A stretch of 11,764 bases of DNA from Verrucomicrobiota bacterium (GTDB taxonomy: Bacteria > Verrucomicrobiota > Verrucomicrobiia > Chthoniobacterales > UBA10450), in assembly GCA_003217835.1 (NCBI GenBank), contig QHMQ01000098.1, forward strand, positions 1-11,764, in the 5' to 3' direction. The translations under genes and the position numbers were made by a program. The notes below the pieces were generated by a model. It ran no database searches. It was not told where the DNA came from and was given only the letters and a program-made list of their open reading frames with translations. Positions 7,331-11,764 of the stretch are shown here, in pieces (the first letter of the stretch is position 1; each line of letters starts with the position of its first letter).

Positions 7331-8406
7331 ATTGACGATAAGAACTCCGCGATTTCGAGCCCTGCCCGCGGCTTGCTCAAACGCCTGATATTCGTTGCCC
7401 ATTCGCGCCATTGTTTTGCGCCGTCGGCAAACGCGCGTCGGACTTGCACGACGACCTCAGCAGGCGAAAGCGCCACCGCGCCCGAATTCGTTTCGACGAT
7501 CAGTCGGGCATTGCCTTCCTCCTGACCAGAGACGACGTGATTAATGATCATCGGGCAACCGGCAGCGATCGTTTCCTGCACCGTCGCACCCCCGGCTTTT
7601 CCGATGAGTAAATGGCTCGCTCCAAGCATGCGCGGAAGCTCTTCGGTCCAACCGATGATCTCGATCTTGCCACGACCTGCCGCCGCTTCGATTGCTGGGC
7701 GAAGTTTGTCGGCATGACCGACGGTGACGGTCAGATGAATATCGAGATCGATAAGTCGTCGCACGAGTTCGGGTGCCCTCATAGTAGGCGGGTTCACCAC
7801 ATAAAGGACTCGCCGATCGCTATTCGGAGGCGATGGGCGATCTCGCATCAGGTCAGCAAATTTCGGACTCACAGGAAATCCGAACGTTTTGATGATTTGT
7901 GGCGAGATTCCACCGGCGCGCAGTACCCCGGCGCTCGGCTCGTTTGGAACGAAGAAGTAATCGGCAACGCAACGATACCAGATGGCATTCACCGTGATCG
8001 AGTCGGTGACGACGACCACGTTTTTGCAGCGTCCGCTCGGCCCTAAAATTTGCCGCAGTAAATAGGGAAAGGGCGGAAAAGTTGAAACGACCACGTCTGG
8101 TTGAAAACGATCGAGCAGGGTGGCGAAATGATTCTTGAGCCGAGAAAATCGCCGGAAACTCTTATCGAAATCTTTTTTGTGATCGAGCCAGCGATAAACA
8201 TATCCCCAAGAGCGCGGCCAGCGGTTGATCACCGCGAGATACGCCCTTCGCACAAACTCATTCGCTGATCCGTAGGTCTCTGCAAACAGATCACGCAATT
8301 CGACATCGGCTGTTGGAGCGACACGGGCCAACCCATCGCGAACTCCTCGCGCGGCGCTATTGTGACCCTCTCCAAAACTGGCGGTGAGGATCAGTATCTT
8401 TTTCAC
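7327..8406 (-). CDS. GT28-family glycosyltransferase, diacylglycerol glycosyltransferase / MGDG synthase-like
   Basis: Members of this group transfer glucose, galactose or a related sugar from UDP-sugar to diacylglycerol or another lipid at the inner face of the membrane. The start is GTG 8406 (MKKILILTASFGEGH), giving 359 aa. The N-terminal MGDG-synthase domain opens with FGEGHNSAA (11-19). VVTDSITVNAIW (132-143) matches the acceptor-side block that in plant MGDG synthases and Bacillus UgtP reads TD, a few residues, then H and W; here the histidine position appears to be N140. The C-terminal UDP-sugar site is GKAGGATVQETIAAGCPMI (269-287) followed by GQEEGNA (294-300). There is no signal peptide or strong membrane helix. 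Its stop overlaps that of nagA (TTAG at 7327-7330). The donor and acceptor cannot be told from sequence; MurG is less likely because the N-terminal domain and the GEGHNSAA motif differ. Confidence 0.88.
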   Translation of the reverse strand: MKKILILTASFGEGHNSAARGVRDGLARVAPTADVELRDLFAETYGSANEFVRRAYLAVINRWPRSWGYVYRWLDHKKDFDKSFRRFSRLKNHFATLLDRFQPDVVVSTFPPFPYLLRQILGPSGRCKNVVVVTDSITVNAIWYRCVADYFFVPNEPSAGVLRAGGISPQIIKTFGFPVSPKFADLMRDRPSPPNSDRRVLYVVNPPTMRAPELVRRLIDLDIHLTVTVGHADKLRPAIEAAAGRGKIEIIGWTEELPRMLGASHLLIGKAGGATVQETIAAGCPMIINHVVSGQEEGNARLIVETNSGAVALSPAEVVVQVRRAFADGAKQWREWATNIRRLSKPRAGLEIAEFLSSI

Positions 8407-8470
8407 GATTCGTTAGGCGAGGCGGACAAAAATGAAACGGACACAGCGGACGGAAGTTTAATGGATATTT
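8407..8470. promoter_or_regulatory. Divergent promoter region between the GT28 and YihY genes
   Basis: Only 64 bp separate the two divergent starts. Toward yihY, TTTAAT (8457-8462) matches five of six -10 positions. It would place the transcript start at about 8469-8471, on the ATG at 8471, so a leaderless message is possible; no good -35 box is present. CGGAC occurs at 8423, 8438 and 8447 here and again at 8492 just inside the gene, which might be a repeated binding site. Toward the glycosyltransferase gene I see no convincing boxes. Confidence 0.3.
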
Positions 8471-9388
8471 ATGTTCGGCAAAGTAAACTCCCGGACGGAG
8501 ATGAAATATCTCGGATTTGTCTGGCGAGTCTTGTGCCGTTTAGTTTGGGAAACAGCGACCGATACCACCGCCGGTCTGGCTGCGCAGATGGCGTATCTAC
8601 TCCTTTTCGCTCTCGCGCCCGGTCTGCTCTTCCTATGGCATCTACTCGGTCTGTTCGGCACCGATCCAGCGAAGCTCCACCAAATGTTCCTTCTCTTGCA
8701 AAGCTTCATGCCGCCAGATCCAAAAGTGCAGGACATTCTCGATACGGCAGTTGCCAGTGTGGTAGTCACAGGATCCAGCGGCCTGCTAGCCAATGCCGGG
8801 ATTGTCGTTGGGATTTATTTCGGTACCGTTTTCATCGCCACCATTTCTCGATCACTGACGCAAACGCATGGCGTCCGCGAAGATCCCCACTGGTGGTCAA
8901 AGTATATCATCTCGTTCCTGCTGCTCTTTTGGTTCGGCATCATCATCCTTTTTTGTTTTAACGCGATGGTCTTTGGCGAAACGCTCGCCGGAATTGCGGA
9001 AGTTAATTTCCAACTTAAGATCCCACTGCAGGAATGGGTTGCTGCGTTAAATTTACCGTTTACGGCAGTGGCACTGATCATTCTGGCGCTGCTGCTTTAT
9101 CTCCTGACGCCGGAGAATTATCTCACGCTTCGCCAGGCATTGCCGGGTGCGATCTTTTTCTCCGTCGGCTGGATTATCGCGACCAAGCTCTTTCAGCTTT
9201 ACGTGACAAGATATGATCGTTACAACCCGACTTACCTCGCGTTGGCGTCAATTATCGTGCTACTCACCTGGATGTATTTGACCTGTTTGCTGCTGCTTGT
9301 CGGCGGGAAATTAAACGCGATCCTCCGCCGCGAACGCGCACGCGAAACAACGCAGCGCGGAACTGCACCGGCCGCGCACTCAGCTTGA
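8471..9388 (+). CDS. YihY/BrkB-family inner-membrane protein
   Basis: This is an integral membrane protein of the YihY family (once called ribonuclease BN or BrkB, an old misassignment), whose molecular function is not established. The 305 residues show about six hydrophobic segments near 38-63, 105-128, 145-167, 193-213, 224-244 and 256-278. The family hallmark is the C-terminal block: PGAIFFSVGW (225-234), then YVTRYDRYNPTYLALA (244-259), where most members have a YG step at the NP position, and finally W267 and GGKLNAIL (278-285). ATG 8471 is used. ATG 8501, ten residues later and directly preceded by GGAG, is an alternative start that still keeps the whole conserved region. The tail after 285 is hydrophilic and poorly conserved in style. 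The stop overlaps the TTG start of the amidase gene (TTGA), which suggests coupled translation. Confidence 0.9.
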   Translation: MFGKVNSRTEMKYLGFVWRVLCRLVWETATDTTAGLAAQMAYLLLFALAPGLLFLWHLLGLFGTDPAKLHQMFLLLQSFMPPDPKVQDILDTAVASVVVTGSSGLLANAGIVVGIYFGTVFIATISRSLTQTHGVREDPHWWSKYIISFLLLFWFGIIILFCFNAMVFGETLAGIAEVNFQLKIPLQEWVAALNLPFTAVALIILALLLYLLTPENYLTLRQALPGAIFFSVGWIIATKLFQLYVTRYDRYNPTYLALASIIVLLTWMYLTCLLLLVGGKLNAILRRERARETTQRGTAPAAHSA

Positions 9389-10677
9389 TCGCTCGGCCTG
9401 CTCTGCTACGCTCCGCTGCAGTGGTGCGCTTTCGCCTCTGGCTTGCAATTGCGTTCGCGCTCGGCGCCATCATCGGAAGTGTCCTCCGCGCGCAGGTTAG
9501 CGATGAGGAAACGCCCAAGGGCGAGCAATCGGTAAAAAAACACCACAAGGCGCACACCTCCTCGCCAGCGCCAGAGAAGTCACCGAGCCCGATCGCCAAG
9601 GCAAAACCGGTCTCAAACAAGTCGAAAAAGGAAACTGGCATGTCGCCGACGCCGGAGGAGTCGCCCAGCCCGATTGCGAAAGCGAAAGCGGCGAAAAAAT
9701 CCGGCGAAGAAGAAACAGTCCCAAAGTCAAAACCGAGCGAAACGCCTGAACCAACTGTTGCGTCAGCAAGACCGAAGAAATCACCGAGCGCGACGCCAAA
9801 GGCACAAGCCGGAAAGAAAAAATCAACCAAGAAGAAAGCATCTCCAACCCCAAAAAAAGCTAAGAAGGGCAAGGCGAAAGCGTCCTCGGGAAGAACCGAA
9901 ACGCCAAGGCCTGAAAAGAGTCCTAGGCCAGTTCCAGAAGAGTCTCGCGTTCCATCGGAAAACCCGACCCCGCCGCCTCCGCACGCGATTGCTGTACCGA
10001 CGCCGACGCCGTCACCGCAAACAAACGTTTCGCGCACCGTTCCGGCGGACGACCGAGCGCAAGTCGTAATCGAGAAATCCGGCTTTGAGGAAGAGCAGGG
10101 TCTTGAGCCTCCTCCGACGCCGCCACCGCGCAGATTTGGTTTTTGGCCGTGGTCGCGGTCGCGATCAAGCGAAAGTTATCGCTATCTTACGCGTTCGGTC
10201 ATCGAACAAATCCGCCGCGCGCCCGTGCAACGGCGTCGGTGGCAATTTATTGTCGTCCATAATAGCGGCACGCGGCAGGGTAACGCGCGGGTGTTCGATT
10301 ATTACCATCGACATGTTCGGCGGATGCAAAATGGGCTCGCGTATCATTTCGTGATTGGCAATGGGACTTCGACTGGCAACGGCCAGATTGAAGTGGGCGA
10401 CCGCTGGCGCCGCCAGATCAACGGCGGCCATGTCCACAGCGACTATCTGAACAATATCTCGCTCGGCATCTGTCTGGTGGGCGATTTCAATCGCGACCAA
10501 CCAACACGGGCGCAGCTCGAATCGTGCGAAGAACTAATTCGTTATTTACGGCAGCGCTGCGGCAAAACCGCCGGACACGAGATCGTTGTCCGGCCACATC
10601 GCGAGATGAATCCGCCGCGCTGGGCGACCGATTGCCCTGGGGACGTCTTTCCATATTCGTGGTTCCGAAGATTTTGA
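9385..10677 (+). CDS. Secreted N-acetylmuramoyl-L-alanine amidase (Amidase_2 fold) with long Lys/Pro/Ser linker
   Basis: The protein probably cuts the amide bond between muramic acid and the stem peptide of peptidoglycan, outside the inner membrane. From TTG 9385 it has 430 aa. GTG 9421 or 9424 would remove 12-13 residues and give a more typical signal peptide (RFRLWLAIAFALGAIIGSVLRA, residues 15-36, possible cleavage after RA). Residues 37-250 are low-complexity, rich in K, P, S, E and A, very basic, with two near-identical 15-residue repeats. The catalytic domain (about 285-425) has FIVVHNSG with zinc-ligand H292, then GGHVHSDYLNNISLGICLVGDF (conserved region with H349), and PHREMNPPRWATDCPG with likely zinc ligands H405 and C417. 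Most relatives read VHHS where this has VHNS. The linker may reach through or bind the anionic wall, which is inference. It probably shares a transcript with the yihY gene. Confidence 0.9.
   Translation: MIARPALLRSAAVVRFRLWLAIAFALGAIIGSVLRAQVSDEETPKGEQSVKKHHKAHTSSPAPEKSPSPIAKAKPVSNKSKKETGMSPTPEESPSPIAKAKAAKKSGEEETVPKSKPSETPEPTVASARPKKSPSATPKAQAGKKKSTKKKASPTPKKAKKGKAKASSGRTETPRPEKSPRPVPEESRVPSENPTPPPPHAIAVPTPTPSPQTNVSRTVPADDRAQVVIEKSGFEEEQGLEPPPTPPPRRFGFWPWSRSRSSESYRYLTRSVIEQIRRAPVQRRRWQFIVVHNSGTRQGNARVFDYYHRHVRRMQNGLAYHFVIGNGTSTGNGQIEVGDRWRRQINGGHVHSDYLNNISLGICLVGDFNRDQPTRAQLESCEELIRYLRQRCGKTAGHEIVVRPHREMNPPRWATDCPGDVFPYSWFRRF
9562..9687 (+). repeat. Diverged 15-residue repeat in the amidase linker
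   Basis: Codons 9562-9606 encode SPAPEKSPSPIAKAK and codons 9643-9687 encode SPTPEESPSPIAKAK, 27 residues apart, with 13 of 15 residues identical. The DNA copies differ at many third positions, so the duplication is old and the amino-acid pattern appears to have been kept. The surrounding linker carries further SP, TP and KK steps without strict periodicity. Confidence 0.8.
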
Positions 10678-10745
10678 CGATCAGGCAGACCACCCCAAGC
10701 CGTTCGCTGGATCCGCCCCACCTATGCCTTTGAAACGCTTCAACA

Positions 10746-11764
10746 TTAATTGCGCTGGATCACCATTAAATTGCTTTCTTTGTAGTTCCAGCGATAGCCA
10801 AAATTGAATTCCAGTGGCGGCGGATTGCTTTGGGCATAGAGCTCTTGCAGTTTCGGCTGGTAATGTTGTTTAAAGATCTCGATCGGACCAATGTAATTGC
10901 CGAAGAGCCGAATGTTCCATTTGTCGCGGCTAAAATAATCGAGCGGAATCCCGGCGTCGTCCTGCACAATTAGCCTGCTGTGATCGAGAATAAAATTACG
11001 GATCGTGGCGAAGCCGCTTTCGAACAGGAGATAGGAAGACGATTTGAGCAGGCTCGAGCCGACGCCAAAATGCTGACAGAATTTCAGAAAACCGGGGTTC
11101 GAATGGATGCCGCCGTCGGAAATATCGGTGGTGAAATAATACAACGTCTGCGAATTGCCCGATTGGTTGTCCGTATAGTTGATGCGCACACCGGGACTGC
11201 CGCCGCCTGTTTTTCCCGGCGCGTACTCTTGAAATGCGCCGCTTCCATTGAGCGAACCGAACGTCACATGCGTGATCGATTTATCCGCACGCGCGATGAA
11301 AACGTAAAGGATCGGCAGCGTGCCCTTGAGCTCTTGCGATTCCAAATCAACTTTCATGTCTTTCGTGATGAAAAAGCTGTAACTAAGCGCGGAGTTCATC
11401 GCGTTTTCGAGATTTTGCAGCGCGCCGCGAAGATTGGCGATGCGCAGTGGATCCGGGGGTGGCCCCATTGATTCCTTCCCGCAAAGGACATACACGGATG
11501 CGTTGGGGAAAAATTGATCGAGATACAGAAAATCGGGACCGCTGAACATGTAGAAGGCGACCGGAATCGGCTGTGTTGCTTCCGGAAGATAGGTGTCCTC
11601 CCACGCGTGTAGTTTTTGGAGTTGGCGCAGATTGAGTTTCGTAAACTCCTTTTCAAAAAATGCGGAGTGCTCCTGCCATGCCGGATCGCGTGTGAGCGGC
11701 GCAAGCGGCGAATCGGGCGGCACCGGCATTCCAGCGAGGAACCGCGCAATGTCGTTAGGCCCTG
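10746..11764 (-). CDS. Uncharacterised protein, C-terminal part; 5-prime end beyond the right edge
   Basis: The minus-strand frame is open to the right edge of the window. An ATG at 11729 exists, but the codons before it (reading PNDIARFLAG then MPVPPDSPLAPL) look like continuing protein, so I treat the gene as truncated here. At least 338 residues are visible. Notable blocks, numbered from that internal methionine, are WQEHSAFFEKEF (19-30), PVAFYMFSGPDFLYLDQFFP (56-75, the most conserved-looking part), LPILYVFIARAD (138-149) and GGIHSNPGFLKFCQHFGVG (207-225). It is rich in aromatics, has no evident membrane helix, and shows no nucleotide-binding or recognised catalytic motif. The wording recalls a family of unknown function I remember from verrucomicrobia, often secreted, but I cannot name it. 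It converges on the amidase gene with a 68-bp gap lacking a good terminator. Confidence 0.8.
   Translation of the reverse strand, partial: GPNDIARFLAGMPVPPDSPLAPLTRDPAWQEHSAFFEKEFTKLNLRQLQKLHAWEDTYLPEATQPIPVAFYMFSGPDFLYLDQFFPNASVYVLCGKESMGPPPDPLRIANLRGALQNLENAMNSALSYSFFITKDMKVDLESQELKGTLPILYVFIARADKSITHVTFGSLNGSGAFQEYAPGKTGGGSPGVRINYTDNQSGNSQTLYYFTTDISDGGIHSNPGFLKFCQHFGVGSSLLKSSSYLLFESGFATIRNFILDHSRLIVQDDAGIPLDYFSRDKWNIRLFGNYIGPIEIFKQHYQPKLQELYAQSNPPPLEFNFGYRWNYKESNLMVIQRN

Noticed and set aside
4485..8406. Biosynthetic gene cluster around the halogenase-like gene
   Set aside because: The neighbours are nagA and a lipid glycosyltransferase on other transcripts; no synthase, carrier protein or reductase gene is present in the window.
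9264..10037. Long minus-strand open frame of 257 codons opposite the amidase linker, rich in Gly, Phe and Asp
   Set aside because: It is the mirror of the Lys/Pro/Ser codons of the linker. The composition is explained by the opposite strand, and the plus-strand gene has a clear signal peptide and catalytic domain.
10729..10744. TTGAA-ACGC-TTCAA hairpin between the converging amidase gene and the terminal gene
   Set aside because: The 5-bp AT-rich stem is too weak and has no T-run, so I would not call it a terminator.

Overview
The window is compact bacterial chromosomal DNA of moderate GC (roughly 55%). Every intergenic gap is short, and I see no rRNA, tRNA, CRISPR array, insertion sequence or phage gene. 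The best guess for the host is a soil or freshwater Verrucomicrobiota of the Spartobacteria/Chthoniobacterales type. That guess is inference from protein style: a prepilin peptidase with a long insert before its GxGD motif, a single-copy TatC, a lone flavin halogenase-like protein, and a terminal gene resembling a family I remember from verrucomicrobia. Nothing in the window proves it. Starts are often GTG or TTG, and clear Shine-Dalgarno sequences are mostly absent.

Region 1 (104-4381, all plus strand) is a run of housekeeping genes: folB (dihydroneopterin aldolase, folate), argH (argininosuccinate lyase, arginine), a Nudix hydrolase of the ADP-ribose pyrophosphatase type, tatC (twin-arginine translocase) and a prepilin peptidase. 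folB/argH and tatC/prepilin peptidase are nearly contiguous and probably co-transcribed. The Nudix gene seems to have lost its C-terminus by a frameshift: the missing tail is readable in another frame just past the stop.

Region 2 (4382-6041) holds a minus-strand FAD-dependent monooxygenase of the flavin halogenase superfamily, convergent with the prepilin peptidase gene. Two adjacent palindromes sit at the junction, and one overlaps the halogenase stop codon. No biosynthetic cluster surrounds it here.

Region 3 (6042-8406) has nagA (GlcNAc-6-phosphate deacetylase) transcribed divergently from the halogenase gene and meeting, with overlapping stop codons, a minus-strand GT28 glycosyltransferase related to diacylglycerol glycosyltransferases/MGDG synthases. 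nagA carries an exact in-frame 21-bp tandem duplication just after a metal-ligand motif.

Region 4 (8407-11764) has a YihY/BrkB-family membrane protein, then, overlapping it, a secreted peptidoglycan amidase with a very long Lys/Pro/Ser linker. Convergent to these is the C-terminal part of a protein of unknown function that runs off the right edge. Wall-sugar recycling (nagA), glycolipid synthesis (GT28), a membrane protein and a wall amidase give regions 3 and 4 a loose cell-envelope theme, but no operon ties them together.

I did not find a convincing new multi-gene system. The points most worth a second look are the frameshifted Nudix gene, the nagA duplication, the halogenase-like enzyme, the palindromic repeats at 4446-4489, and the uncharacterised terminal protein.
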